Origin: Halodesulfovibrio sp. MK-HDV
GTDB taxonomy: Bacteria; Desulfobacterota; Desulfovibrionia; Desulfovibrionales; Desulfovibrionaceae
Length of the DNA: 39,186 nt
NCBI RefSeq assembly: GCF_009914765.1
Contig: NZ_WYDS01000007.1
Span: forward strand, 133,939-173,124
Direction: 5' to 3'
The notes below the pieces were generated by a model, which saw nothing but the letters and a program-made list of their open reading frames with translations, was not told the DNA's origin and searched no databases. Numbering within the stretch: the stretch's first letter is position 1; every line of letters starts with the position of its first letter. Shown piece after piece: positions 1-7,937 of the stretch. A program made the translations under genes and the position numbers.

Positions 1-99
1 ACAACTCCAGAATGACAGCGAAGTCTCATAGAAAAAATGGGTGCGCTGGAAATGGAAATTAACGAATTGAAAGAACAGCGCGAGTCGCTGGCAGGCTAG
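1..99 (+). CDS. 3' end of an unidentified coiled-coil gene, apparently frameshifted
   Basis: Only the tail lies in the window. The frame open at the left edge stops with TAG at 29-31. A second frame, shifted by one base, carries a charged, leucine-spaced helical sequence (IEKMGALEMEINELKEQ and onwards) to a TAG at 97-99, two bases before the mutT start. Joined by a one-base correction near 24-28 they give a continuous coiled-coil-like C terminus. MerR-type regulators and small coiled-coil proteins end this way, but the fragment is too short to name. Alternatively, bases 37-99 are a separate 20-codon reading frame. Confidence 0.35.
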
Positions 100-101
100 G
101 C

Positions 102-494
102 ATGAAAAAAGCCATTACAGTTGTTGCCGGTATAGTATGGGACGGTGAGCGCTATCTCGCCGCCCGACGTCCGGCTAACGCGCCATTTGGCGGTTTTTGG
201 GAGTTCCCCGGCGGCAAAATTGAGCCGGGGGAAACACCGGAAGCCGCACTTGTGCGTGAATTTCAGGAAGAACTGGATATTACGCCGACGGAATGGAAGT
301 ACTGGCAAACACTCACCCATGAATACGAAGAGCTTATTGTTACGCTTCTCTTCTTCCACATAACCGCATTTGAAGGTACACTGATTCCTCAAGAAGGACA
401 TACTGTACAGTGGGTTATGCCTCATGAAGCCTGTGAGCTTGATTTTCTTAAAGCAGACATCCCCATAGTGCAGGCGTTAACTACGCTAGCATAG
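102..494 (+). CDS. mutT: MutT-type Nudix hydrolase (8-oxo-dGTP diphosphatase)
   Basis: A 130-residue Nudix hydrolase of the MutT class, which cleaves oxidised nucleoside triphosphates (8-oxo-dGTP to 8-oxo-dGMP plus pyrophosphate) and so sanitises the nucleotide pool. The Nudix box is visible at residues 38-59: G38, five residues, E44, seven residues, then R52-E53-F-Q-E56-E57. These glutamates bind the metal ions. The final glycine of the consensus is replaced by aspartate, as happens in many MutT proteins. The N terminus (strand plus AARRP and a GGFWEFPGGK segment) is typical of MutT rather than of ADP-ribose or diadenosine hydrolases. The length matches the E. coli enzyme (129). The start is two bases after the preceding stop, suggesting co-transcription. 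Substrate preference is inferred from family resemblance. Confidence 0.85.
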   Translation: MKKAITVVAGIVWDGERYLAARRPANAPFGGFWEFPGGKIEPGETPEAALVREFQEELDITPTEWKYWQTLTHEYEELIVTLLFFHITAFEGTLIPQEGHTVQWVMPHEACELDFLKADIPIVQALTTLA

Positions 495-588
495 CGCGAC
501 CTGAATAATCGAAATTTCGCATACGATTGGTGCGCCTCCCGTCTGCGAAGCTGACACGATTCATGTGTTGCGCTGAAGGGGTGAATCT

Positions 589-1032
589 ATGCACATCACA
601 CTACTTTTTCTCGCACTCATTGTCGGCACGTTTATGCCCCTGCAAATGGGTCTTAATGCCATAATCACCCAACAATGGAGCCAAAGTGCGCCCATTGCCT
701 CACTTGTTTCTTTCTTCGTCGGCACCATATCTTTGACTCTATTTGTCGTCGCAACACGAATCCCCATTCCTGCGCTCACAACATCCACCGTTCCATGGTA
801 CGCATGGTTCGGCGGTATTCTCGGTGCTGTCGGTGTCACAACACTCACCTACCTCGCACCACGCATTGGCGCCATTGCAATGCTCTCGCTTCTCATCTGC
901 GGACAATTTATCAGTTCAATAGTTTTTGACCACTTCGGACTCCTCGGATACCCGCTTCGCCCCGTTACACTCATGCGTGTATGCGGAATAGTGCTGCTGA
1001 TTAGTGGCGCATACCTTGTAAATCGCTATTAA
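589..1032 (+). CDS. YdcZ-like (DUF606) small DMT-family membrane protein
   Basis: A 147-residue, very hydrophobic protein with about five predicted membrane helices and almost no soluble domain. The early FMPLQMGLNA segment, the central glycine-rich GGILGAVGVT turn and the C-terminal GIVLLISGAYLV helix are characteristic of the DUF606/YdcZ family. These are half-size relatives of drug/metabolite transporters that probably work as dimers. The substrate is unknown. The ATG is preceded by a purine-rich GAAGGGG at suitable spacing. It stands alone, 94 bases after mutT and 121 before the hemerythrin gene. Confidence 0.75.
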   Translation: MHITLLFLALIVGTFMPLQMGLNAIITQQWSQSAPIASLVSFFVGTISLTLFVVATRIPIPALTTSTVPWYAWFGGILGAVGVTTLTYLAPRIGAIAMLSLLICGQFISSIVFDHFGLLGYPLRPVTLMRVCGIVLLISGAYLVNRY

Positions 1033-1153
1033 TACCACTACTCTATATTACTGATTGAATTACTAGCATTGTTGTCCTATTGTCTCGCCGTGAAAGTATA
1101 TTGATAAGGAACACCTAGCCCTTTCCACAAGGGATGCTATTCAGGAGATATGC

Positions 1154-1567
1154 ATGGCGACATTCGAATGGAACTCTTCAATGAACACCGGCATTGCTGA
1201 AATTGACAAGCAACACGCCGAACTGACGCAGATTATTAACACTCTGTACTATGCATATATGAACGGAGAAGAAGACTCTGTTTTAAGCCCCCTCATTCAT
1301 AAAGTGAATGACTATGCTCACATGCATTTTGCTACAGAAGTAGATTTGATGAGTGCGTACAGAGATGAAATTCCGGACTTTGAATCGCACATGGAGCAAC
1401 ATAGAGAATTTTTTTCCAATGCAATTGGATTCCTGCTGGATTATCTTAATAACAAAGCAGACATTACTCCTGAGCTCTTAGACTACCTAACTGACTGGTG
1501 GTTTAATCATATCAACGGAATAGATCGGAAGATGGCTGAGTTTTTAATAAATAAAGGCGCTGCATAA
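1154..1567 (+). CDS. Bacteriohemerythrin (single-domain, O2-binding)
   Basis: A 137-residue single-domain hemerythrin: a four-helix bundle holding a non-haem diiron site that binds O2 reversibly. All expected ligands are present: H21 (in IDKQH), H58 and E62 (HFATE), H79 and H83 (HMEQH), and H119 with D124 (WWFNHINGID). There is no signal peptide or fused signalling domain, so it should be a free cytoplasmic protein. In anaerobes and microaerophiles such proteins store, deliver or scavenge oxygen. That fits the flavodiiron and rhodanese-rubrerythrin genes later in the window. An AGGAG ribosome-binding site lies about 10 bases before the ATG. It is monocistronic between short gaps. Confidence 0.9.
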   Translation: MATFEWNSSMNTGIAEIDKQHAELTQIINTLYYAYMNGEEDSVLSPLIHKVNDYAHMHFATEVDLMSAYRDEIPDFESHMEQHREFFSNAIGFLLDYLNNKADITPELLDYLTDWWFNHINGIDRKMAEFLINKGAA

Positions 1568-1639
1568 ACAGAAATGGCGGTTTCTGTTATATAGTACGCC
1601 GACTGTTACCAAATTTCTATGTGCTCAAGGAGAGTTGAA

Positions 1640-2686
1640 ATGAGTAAAGATCGTTTAGTGGTTGCCGTTGTCGGTGCCACAGGTGCTGTAGGGCGGGAAA
1701 TGCTTTCCGTATTGGAAGGCCGTGATTTTCCAGCTACCGAGGTAATTGCCCTCGCATCTTCACGATCCGCAGGCACCACAGTACCGTATGCGGGTGGTGA
1801 ACTTACAGTCAAAGAACTGACTGAAGACTCTTTTGAAGGCGTTGATATTGCGCTCTTTTCCGCCGGTGGCTCCACGTCTGAAAAATTTGCACCAATCGCA
1901 GCTAAAGCTGGCTGTGTTGTTGTAGATAACTCCAGCGCATGGCGCATGGATGACCGCTGTCCATTGGTTGTTCCGGAAGTTAACCCGGATGCACTGGAAG
2001 AGCACAACGGCATTATTGCTAACCCTAACTGTTCCACTATCCAGATGATGGTTGCGCTTAAGCCGCTGCACGACAACGCTCAGATCAAACGTATCGTTGT
2101 TTCCACCTATCAGGCAGTGTCCGGTTCCGGTCAGAAAGCAATTACCGAGCTCGAAACACAGATTCGTCAACTTTTCAACATGCAGACACCGGATGCAGAA
2201 GTGTACCCGCACCAGATTGCGTTCAACGCTCTCCCGCAGATCGATGTTTTCATGGACAATGACTACACCAAAGAAGAAATGAAGATGGTTCACGAAACCG
2301 TTAAAATCTTCAACGATCCTTCTGTTAAAGTAACTGCTACATGTGTACGTATTCCTGTTTTCTATGGTCACAGCGAATCTGTGAACATTGAGACTGAACA
2401 GAAAATTACTCCGGCAGAAGCACGCGTTATTCTTACTCAGGCACCGGGTGTAACCGTACTTGATAACCCAGGTGAAAAAATCTACCCGATGGCAATTGAT
2501 GCTGCAGGTCAAGATGACACCTACGTTGGACGTATCCGCGAAGATGAAACCATTGAAAATGGTCTCAACATGTGGATCGTTTCTGACAACATCCGCAAAG
2601 GTGCTGCTCTTAACACAGTACAGATTGCGGAAGAATTGATTAAACGCGACCTTCTTGGTGTGAAAGACACAACCGTATTCGACTAG
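1640..2686 (+). CDS. asd: Aspartate-semialdehyde dehydrogenase
   Basis: Catalyses NADPH-dependent reduction of aspartyl phosphate to aspartate semialdehyde, the branch-point step to lysine/diaminopimelate, methionine and threonine. The 348-residue protein has the N-terminal dinucleotide-binding motif GATGAVG (residues 12-18) and the catalytic cysteine C131 in NPNCSTIQM. The start at 1640 is chosen over an in-frame ATG at 1619 because an AAGGAGAG site lies 7-14 bases before 1640, while translation from 1619 would add a seven-residue extension unlike the family. Twelve bases separate it from the following aminotransferase gene, so the two are probably co-transcribed. Confidence 0.95.
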   Translation: MSKDRLVVAVVGATGAVGREMLSVLEGRDFPATEVIALASSRSAGTTVPYAGGELTVKELTEDSFEGVDIALFSAGGSTSEKFAPIAAKAGCVVVDNSSAWRMDDRCPLVVPEVNPDALEEHNGIIANPNCSTIQMMVALKPLHDNAQIKRIVVSTYQAVSGSGQKAITELETQIRQLFNMQTPDAEVYPHQIAFNALPQIDVFMDNDYTKEEMKMVHETVKIFNDPSVKVTATCVRIPVFYGHSESVNIETEQKITPAEARVILTQAPGVTVLDNPGEKIYPMAIDAAGQDDTYVGRIREDETIENGLNMWIVSDNIRKGAALNTVQIAEELIKRDLLGVKDTTVFD

Positions 2687-2698
2687 GAGAAAGCAACC

Positions 2699-3640
2699 GT
2701 GGCGACAGTATGTGATACAGAGGAATACATTTCCAAGATTCTGAATAGCCGTCGAGCCGGTGAGCGCGACGTGCTTGCCTTTTACGAGCACCGTATCGGA
2801 TGTATTTGTAAGAACCCGAAATTGATGCTGCTGCCTATGGACGACCATCTCGCCCACAGGGGTGATGGCGTTTTTGAAAGCATTAAATGGGTAAACGGAA
2901 AACTGTATCAACTTGATGCGCACATAGAGCGTATGAAGAATTCCGTAAAAGGACTCCACCTGTCGCCACCCTGCACCTGGGAAAAGCTTGCAGAGCTTGC
3001 TGTTGATGTAGCAAAAGCTGCGGAAACGCAAAACGGACTGCTGCGCATCATTATTGGTCGCGGCCCGGGCGGCTTCGGCATCGACCCGAAAGAATGTCCG
3101 GTAAGCAGCCTGTACATTGTCGCGTATACGTTCAAACAAAAACCGGAAGAGTGGTTCGAAAAAGGCGCAACAGCCTTCCGTTCCTCCATTCCGGCAAAGC
3201 CTCCGCACATGGCGCGGGTTAAGAGCGCGAATTACATCCCTAACGTGCTTATGAAGCGCGAAGCGGTTGAACGCGGCTACGACTTCCCGTTCAGCTTTGA
3301 TGCTGATGACTTTATCGCTGAAGGTGCAACAGAAAACGTTGCTCTTGTTAATCAGCAAGGAACGCTTCTTGTCCCTGAATTCTCCAACGCACTGGTGGGA
3401 ACAACCATTATGCGCGCTGTTGAACTGATGAAAGACAAGATTAAAATTGAATTTGGCGCAGTGCGTGAAGATGACCTTTTCCGAGCAAAAGAAGTCTTAA
3501 TCTTCGGCACAACGTCCGACTGTATCTCCATTGTTCGCTTTGAAGGTCAGCCAATCAGCGATGTTCGTCCGGGGCCTGTTGCCAAAGAAATTAGACGTGT
3601 TCTCAAAGAAGACCTTGAAGTAAACGGACTGCCACTTTAG
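2699..3640 (+). CDS. Class IV aminotransferase (BCAA aminotransferase / aminodeoxychorismate lyase-like)
   Basis: A 313-residue fold-type IV PLP enzyme. The PLP-binding lysine is K175 (ARVKSANYIPN), E208 lies in the IAEGATENV cofactor segment, and the N-terminal HRGDGVFESIKWVNGKLY block is typical of branched-chain aminotransferases, D-amino-acid aminotransferases and 4-amino-4-deoxychorismate lyases. The members are hard to separate by eye. Position directly behind asd favours an amino-acid role, but PabC-like activity cannot be excluded. The start is GTG with AGGAG 8 bases upstream, overlapping the end of asd. A good hairpin terminator follows about 95 bases after the stop. Confidence 0.85.
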   Translation: MATVCDTEEYISKILNSRRAGERDVLAFYEHRIGCICKNPKLMLLPMDDHLAHRGDGVFESIKWVNGKLYQLDAHIERMKNSVKGLHLSPPCTWEKLAELAVDVAKAAETQNGLLRIIIGRGPGGFGIDPKECPVSSLYIVAYTFKQKPEEWFEKGATAFRSSIPAKPPHMARVKSANYIPNVLMKREAVERGYDFPFSFDADDFIAEGATENVALVNQQGTLLVPEFSNALVGTTIMRAVELMKDKIKIEFGAVREDDLFRAKEVLIFGTTSDCISIVRFEGQPISDVRPGPVAKEIRRVLKEDLEVNGLPL

Positions 3641-3735
3641 TCAGCTTTCTGTGACTACCGCCGATACTCCCGCCATCGGGATACGAACAACAATCGTTAT
3701 CGGCGCAGGCTCTGTTTACATGTTTGATACAATAG

Positions 3736-3769
3736 AGCCGGTGCTGTTTTTGACGGCACCGGCTTTTTA
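3736..3769 (+). terminator. Rho-independent terminator of asd-aminotransferase operon
   Basis: A perfect 9-bp stem AGCCGGTGC / GCACCGGCT (3736-3744 with 3756-3764) with an 11-base loop, followed directly by TTTTT. Confidence 0.85.
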
Positions 3770-4088
3770 ACAGTTTGAAAACTATGCCGATGAGTACAAT
3801 ACCGCAAGGATCAATAGTCCGCGCCAGTTTACTGGCGCAGGTTCGAAAAACACAGGTTCTCACATACTTTCACATGTGTTTTGAACTAAACTTTTTCTCG
3901 CATTGATACCTTTTGTACTTCATAACGTTAAGACACTCGCGAACTACTCAGAAGATCGTACGGCGCATAGTTACCTCGCTATACAAAAGAAGATTCTTAG
4001 CAGTCTTCTCATCTCATTAGAATTAACAACATCACAGTGCGGACACTCAGGGGAACGGAGCTCGCATTGGATATTCAGGAAAATATGT
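3770..4088. other. Intergenic leader of the glycosyltransferase gene
   Basis: No convincing gene. A perfect hairpin GCGCCAG-TTTA-CTGGCGC lies at 3821-3838 without a T-run, so it is not an obvious terminator. The reading frame of the glycosyltransferase is open back to 3903, but the translated extension there has no family resemblance, so I treat it as untranslated. Confidence 0.5.
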
Positions 4089-5159
4089 ATGCACATTTTG
4101 TTGCTTGACCTCGGAAAAGAAATGCGTGGTGGACAATGGCAAGTGTTCTACCTGGCGCGTGCATTAGCCCGCTCTCAGGAGTTCACAGTCACATTGGCAG
4201 CGCCTGCCAACACTCCATTACTCACACACGCAGCAGAAGTAGAAGGAATTACCCTTCTGCCCCTTTCCGGTGCCCGAGACTGGGGCATATGCAACATCTA
4301 TAAACTTCGCCGCGCCGTCACAAAACATGGCGCACAGGTGATTCACACCAACTGTGCAAAAAGCGCATCGCTTGGCGGCATTATCAAAAAGATGTGTAGC
4401 AATGCCTTCCGTCTCATTCACACCCGCCGTGTGTCCTATCCTCTTAAAAAAGGATGGAGCGGCAAAAAATATTTACTTGCAGATGCCGTTGTAGGTGTCA
4501 GTCAGGAAATTTCTGACATCATGATGGAGTCTGCACCGCTGCTTGATCGCAGCAAAGTTTCCACCATTCATTCAGGAATTGATGCTTCCCGTTACAAGCC
4601 TAAAAAAGATCGCAACGATAATCGCATTGTCATCGGCATGATCGGCGCATTAACAGAACAAAAAGGACATGTAGTCCTTGTTAATGCACTTGGAGAGCTT
4701 GCTAAATACAAAAATCTTCCCACATGGGAAGCACGCTTTGTAGGCGACGGGCCATTATTCGGTGAAATTAAAGACTTGGCAGAAGAGCTTGAAATCAGCA
4801 GCCATCTCGCTTTGCTCGGACGTCAGGACGCCCGTGAACAGCTCCCGTATTTTGATCTGCTGGCTGTGCCGTCTGTTAACGGTGAAGGCTCTTCCGGTGT
4901 GATCAAAGAAGGCTGGGTAGGCCAGCTTCCGGTCGTGGCGTCTGACCTTCCATCCAACTTGGAGCTGGTAGAAGACCAGAAAAATGGACTGACATTCCCT
5001 AACCACGATCATGAAAAGCTCGCGAAGCTTCTTCGCACACTCATGCTGGATGAACAACTGCGTGCTCGCCTTGTAGAAGGCGGTAACAGACGCGTTCAGA
5101 AATTTACCGACATGAAGATGGCAACATCATACATGGAGCTGTACAAACAAAGCTGGTAA
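4089..5159 (+). CDS. GT4-type glycosyltransferase
   Basis: A 356-residue GT-B glycosyltransferase, probably using a nucleotide-sugar donor to build a surface polysaccharide or LPS. The N-terminal acceptor domain opens with MHILLLDLGKEMRGGQWQ, whose glycine-rich loop is typical. The C-terminal donor domain has the E-x7-E motif (E266 in NGEGSSG to E274 in IKEGW) followed by PVVASDLPSNLELV, the classic GT4 signature. The ATG at 4089 is preferred to an in-frame upstream start at 3903, because AGGA lies at 4077-4080 and the family block begins here. The acceptor is unknown. The next gene starts 4 bases after the stop, so the two are likely translationally coupled. Confidence 0.85.
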   Translation: MHILLLDLGKEMRGGQWQVFYLARALARSQEFTVTLAAPANTPLLTHAAEVEGITLLPLSGARDWGICNIYKLRRAVTKHGAQVIHTNCAKSASLGGIIKKMCSNAFRLIHTRRVSYPLKKGWSGKKYLLADAVVGVSQEISDIMMESAPLLDRSKVSTIHSGIDASRYKPKKDRNDNRIVIGMIGALTEQKGHVVLVNALGELAKYKNLPTWEARFVGDGPLFGEIKDLAEELEISSHLALLGRQDAREQLPYFDLLAVPSVNGEGSSGVIKEGWVGQLPVVASDLPSNLELVEDQKNGLTFPNHDHEKLAKLLRTLMLDEQLRARLVEGGNRRVQKFTDMKMATSYMELYKQSW

Positions 5160-5163
5160 CACT

Positions 5164-5610
5164 GTGCCCATAACCAAGATTCTTTTATACTCATGCTGCC
5201 TGTTGATTCTGGCGCTTCCGTACATTGCGTATATGCTGCGCGGAAGTATTTCCAGCTACTTTGCGGTATTGGTGTTTTTGCTTACAGCAATATGGGGACT
5301 CTTGCGAATGCGCAAACCAAAAGAAGAAACTGTGCAGCTCAGTAAGCCACTGAAAACAATGTCTCCCCTTCCACCACGGTCGCAGCAACTTGCCAACGAC
5401 ATCATGACCACCTTCATCGGATCGATGTATGACAAGGCACGTTTTCTACCAGATTTTGATGCGAAAAAGGAACAGGAGAACATGGTCTCCCACGTCACAT
5501 CTACCCTTAGGCAACATGATTTAACGTTGGAAGACGAGGCAGTTGAGCAACTGCGCACCAAGTTTGCAGAGGCAGTTCAACGAGGACTTGAAGACAGAAA
5601 AAAGGCGTAG
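5164..5610 (+). CDS. Small membrane protein of unknown function coupled to the glycosyltransferase
   Basis: 148 residues, not recognised. The N terminus has two closely spaced membrane helices (about residues 6-24 and 28-45, ending in the basic RMRKPK). A cytoplasmic tail of about 100 residues is charged and probably helical, with a C-terminal segment rich in E, Q and R. The start is GTG, four bases after the glycosyltransferase stop, without a clear ribosome-binding site, which points to translational coupling. The arrangement suggests a membrane partner or anchor for the glycosyltransferase, but this rests on context alone. Confidence 0.6.
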   Translation: MPITKILLYSCCLLILALPYIAYMLRGSISSYFAVLVFLLTAIWGLLRMRKPKEETVQLSKPLKTMSPLPPRSQQLANDIMTTFIGSMYDKARFLPDFDAKKEQENMVSHVTSTLRQHDLTLEDEAVEQLRTKFAEAVQRGLEDRKKA

Positions 5611-5682
5611 AAACTAGAAAACGCCGCATACTTCTGTGACAGAAAATATACAGCGCGCTGACTCGATCTCGGGAATGTGGCG

Positions 5683-5742
5683 CTCAGAGTAAGGCAAATT
5701 CGTGCAGTGCAAATGCCATGTACGGATTTGCCTTACTCTGAG
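5683..5742. repeat. Long inverted repeat (17-bp perfect arms)
   Basis: CTCAGAGTAAGGCAAAT at 5683-5699 is exactly complementary to 5726-5742. Pairing continues inwards with G-T wobbles and CGT/ACG (5701-5703 with 5722-5724). The arms could form a hairpin of more than 20 bp. It lies 72 bases after the small membrane-protein gene and just before a second hairpin. Confidence 0.75.
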
Positions 5743-5747
5743 AAGAA

Positions 5748-5774
5748 GGGGGAGCCGGCCAGGTTCCCCCTTTT
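5748..5774 (+). terminator. Rho-independent terminator
   Basis: GGGGGAGCC (5748-5756) pairs with GGTTCCCCC (5762-5770) with one wobble and a five-base loop, followed by TTTT. It closes the glycosyltransferase transcription unit on the plus strand. The remaining 5775-6152 shows no gene I can support. Confidence 0.7.
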
Positions 5775-6152
5775 CCATTCAGTCCTCCATTGCAAAGCAT
5801 ACAAGGAGGACAGAAACACTAAGGTATATGGTTTATGCCCTAATGTTTCCGGAAAAAATCTATCCTACAGTCTATCACCTTTCGCAATTTTCTATTCAAC
5901 GCACAGCACGTCTACTGTAACACGCTGATTTTTAAGAACACTGCTACTCAGCTTTCTAAAAAGGCAGGACGATAAGAAACATCGCCGCAAGGCATAACAC
6001 TCACAACGTAAAGTGCCAAGACATACTCTTGGGGTCTTCCTGATAAAAATATGTGAATATGTACCCTGCGCCTAAAACAGCGTTAAAGCTCAGGCGATCA
6101 CAGGAAAATGCAATTTATTCCTTTTAAAAGTAAACGGTGTTCACTTTTTTTC

Positions 6153-6189
6153 AAAAAAAAAGCCTGCAATCTATTACGACTGCAGGCCT
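6153..6189 (-). terminator. Rho-independent terminator of murA
   Basis: On the minus strand, stem GCCTGCA / TGCAGGC (6181-6187 with 6162-6168) is followed by a run of nine T. It sits 8 bases after the murA stop codon. Confidence 0.85.
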
Positions 6190-6196
6190 TAATTAC

Positions 6197-7453
6197 TTAA
6201 TCTTCGTTTACGCGTTGAATCCGCGCACCCACAGGGATAAGCTTCTCTTCAATGTGTTCGTATCCACGATCTAAATGGTAAATACGCTGCACATGTGTTT
6301 CCCCTTCTGCTGCAAGCCCTGCAAGAACAAGGGATGCACTTGCGCGAAGGTCGGACGCCATAACTGGCGCGCCGCGCAAAACAGAACCGCCTTTAATACG
6401 GGCTGTTCTGCCAACAGGGCGGATATCCGCTCCCATGCGTGCAAGTTCCGGTGCATGCATAAAACGGTTCTCAAAAATGGTTTCTTCCACCATTGAGGTA
6501 CCGTCCACATAACACATAAGCGCCATAAACTGCGCCTGCATATCTGTAGGGAAGCCAGGGTATGGCTGAGTAGTGATTTCCACAGGAGAAAGAGGCTCTA
6601 CGTATGTTACGCGAGTTCCGTTTTCTTCCTGAGTCACACGTACGCCCATTTCTTCAATTTTACTGATTACAGCATCGAGTGCATCGTTCGGGCAATCTTC
6701 AAGGAACAGATCACCTTTTGTAATTGCAGCTGCAATCATAAAGGTACCTGCTTCAATGCGGTCTGGCATAATAGAGTATTCACACCCTTTAAGGTGTTCA
6801 ACACCCTGAATGCGAATAACACCTGAGCCGTGCCCTTCAATCTTAGCACCACACGCGATAAGGAAGTTTGCAAGATCTACAATTTCCGGTTCGCGGGCTG
6901 CGTTTTCAAGAATAGTTTCGCCTTCTGCAAGGCTGGCTGCCATAAGCAGGTTTTCTGTTCCGCCTACGGTTACTTTTTCAAAAACAATATGCGCGCCTTT
7001 CAATCGTCCGTCACATCTCCCCATGATGTAACCGGAGTCTACTTCAAAGACTGCGCCCATTTTTTCAAGTGCAGAGAGGTGCAAATCAACAGGTCGTGCG
7101 CCAATTGCGCAGCCACCCGGATATGCAACTTTAGCTTCGCCAAGGCGGGCAAGCAGAGGGCCAAGACATAACACAGAGGCACGCATGGTTTTTACAAGAT
7201 CATACGGTGCTTCTGGTTTCGGATCACAACCTTCTGTTTCAACAACCCCGTCAGTAAACCGACCCGGGCATCCAAGAATGTCCAGAAGACTGATGATTGT
7301 GCGAATATCTCGCAAGTTAGGCACGTTAGTAAAACGTGCAGGCTCTGCAAGTAGAATTGAGCCCATCAGAATCGGTAATGCAGCATTTTTTGCGCCGCTG
7401 ACACGAATTGTTCCGTTTAACGGAACGCCACCTTGAATAACTAATTTTTCCAT
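6197..7453 (-). CDS. murA: UDP-N-acetylglucosamine 1-carboxyvinyltransferase
   Basis: First committed step of peptidoglycan synthesis: transfers enolpyruvate from PEP to UDP-GlcNAc in the cytoplasm. The 418-residue protein matches the E. coli enzyme (419) in length and numbering: K22-N23 in SGAKNAALP and the catalytic cysteine C115 in [13 protein letters not shown]. The cysteine, rather than aspartate, predicts sensitivity to fosfomycin. The start at 7453 has GGGAG about 8 bases upstream. An in-frame start 12 codons earlier is less likely because the family begins at MEKLVIQGG. Monocistronic, with its own terminator. Confidence 0.97.
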   Translation of the reverse strand: MEKLVIQGGVPLNGTIRVSGAKNAALPILMGSILLAEPARFTNVPNLRDIRTIISLLDILGCPGRFTDGVVETEGCDPKPEAPYDLVKTMRASVLCLGPLLARLGEAKVAYPGGCAIGARPVDLHLSALEKMGAVFEVDSGYIMGRCDGRLKGAHIVFEKVTVGGTENLLMAASLAEGETILENAAREPEIVDLANFLIACGAKIEGHGSGVIRIQGVEHLKGCEYSIMPDRIEAGTFMIAAAITKGDLFLEDCPNDALDAVISKIEEMGVRVTQEENGTRVTYVEPLSPVEITTQPYPGFPTDMQAQFMALMCYVDGTSMVEETIFENRFMHAPELARMGADIRPVGRTARIKGGSVLRGAPVMASDLRASASLVLAGLAAEGETHVQRIYHLDRGYEHIEEKLIPVGARIQRVNED

Positions 7454-7753
7454 ATGTCTCCCTTGAATGGGTCTCGAATATCGAAGCATGTGTTCCTAAA
7501 TTAAAGTTACAGTGTGTAGACCGTCCATTGTAAGACACATGGCAGAAACAGGACATGAGAAGCATACAAATACATGTATGATTATCTCAGGAATTGCTAC
7601 AACGTGGTATCTTGGTTGACCAATCGTACACACAGGATTAGAATTTAGAAGGGCATGCTAGGTTATACAGCGAATATCAGTCCCTCTCATGTAAAGTCGT
7701 ATAAGCTGACTTAGATCAGGAAGCAATAAATTTAAAAAAAATGAAATTTATGC
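7454..7753. other. Intergenic region between murA and tRNA-His
   Basis: About 300 bases, AT-rich toward 7730-7750, with no supported gene. It should hold the murA promoter (minus) and ends in the tRNA-His promoter (plus). Confidence 0.5.
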
Positions 7754-7780
7754 TTGACCCAAAAGACCGAAGTCTATAGT
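7754..7780 (+). promoter_or_regulatory. Sigma-70-type promoter of tRNA-His
   Basis: TTGACC at 7754-7759 and TATAGT at 7775-7780, spacer 15 bases (short). The -10 box ends 16 bases before the mature tRNA 5' end. Confidence 0.55.
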
Positions 7781-7796
7781 ACACATTCCTGCTTGT

Positions 7797-7873
7797 GGCG
7801 GATGTAGCTCAGTTGGTAGAGCACACGGTTGTGGCCCGTGTTGTCGAGAGTTCAATCCTCTTCATTCGCCCCA
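7797..7873 (+). tRNA. tRNA-His (anticodon GTG)
   Basis: A complete cloverleaf. The acceptor GCGGATG (7798-7804) pairs with CATTCGC (7863-7869) with one wobble. An extra G at 7797 faces discriminator C at 7870, the G-1:C73 pair specific to histidine tRNAs. The anticodon stem CACGG/CCGTG encloses loop TTGTGGC with GTG at 7831-7833. The T arm contains TTCAATC, and CCA is encoded at 7871-7873. Confidence 0.95.
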
Positions 7874-7886
7874 TCCAAGTAAGAAC

Positions 7887-7912
7887 GCCCCGTACTATGT
7901 ACGGGGCTTTTT
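7887..7912 (+). terminator. Terminator after tRNA-His
   Basis: Perfect 9-bp stem GCCCCGTAC / GTACGGGGC with loop TAT, then TTTTTC. The stem ends 30 bases before the convergent histidine-kinase gene. Confidence 0.85.
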
Positions 7913-7937
7913 CTTTATCTTGTCTTTAAGCTCCAGC

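Noticed and set aside
1760-3358. 532-codon minus-strand frame opposite asd and the aminotransferase
   Set aside because: Antisense shadow of two clear genes; cysteine- and histidine-rich translation typical of a reverse frame.
5677-5928. 83-codon plus-strand frame
   Set aside because: It passes through the inverted repeat and the terminator; composition is not protein-like.
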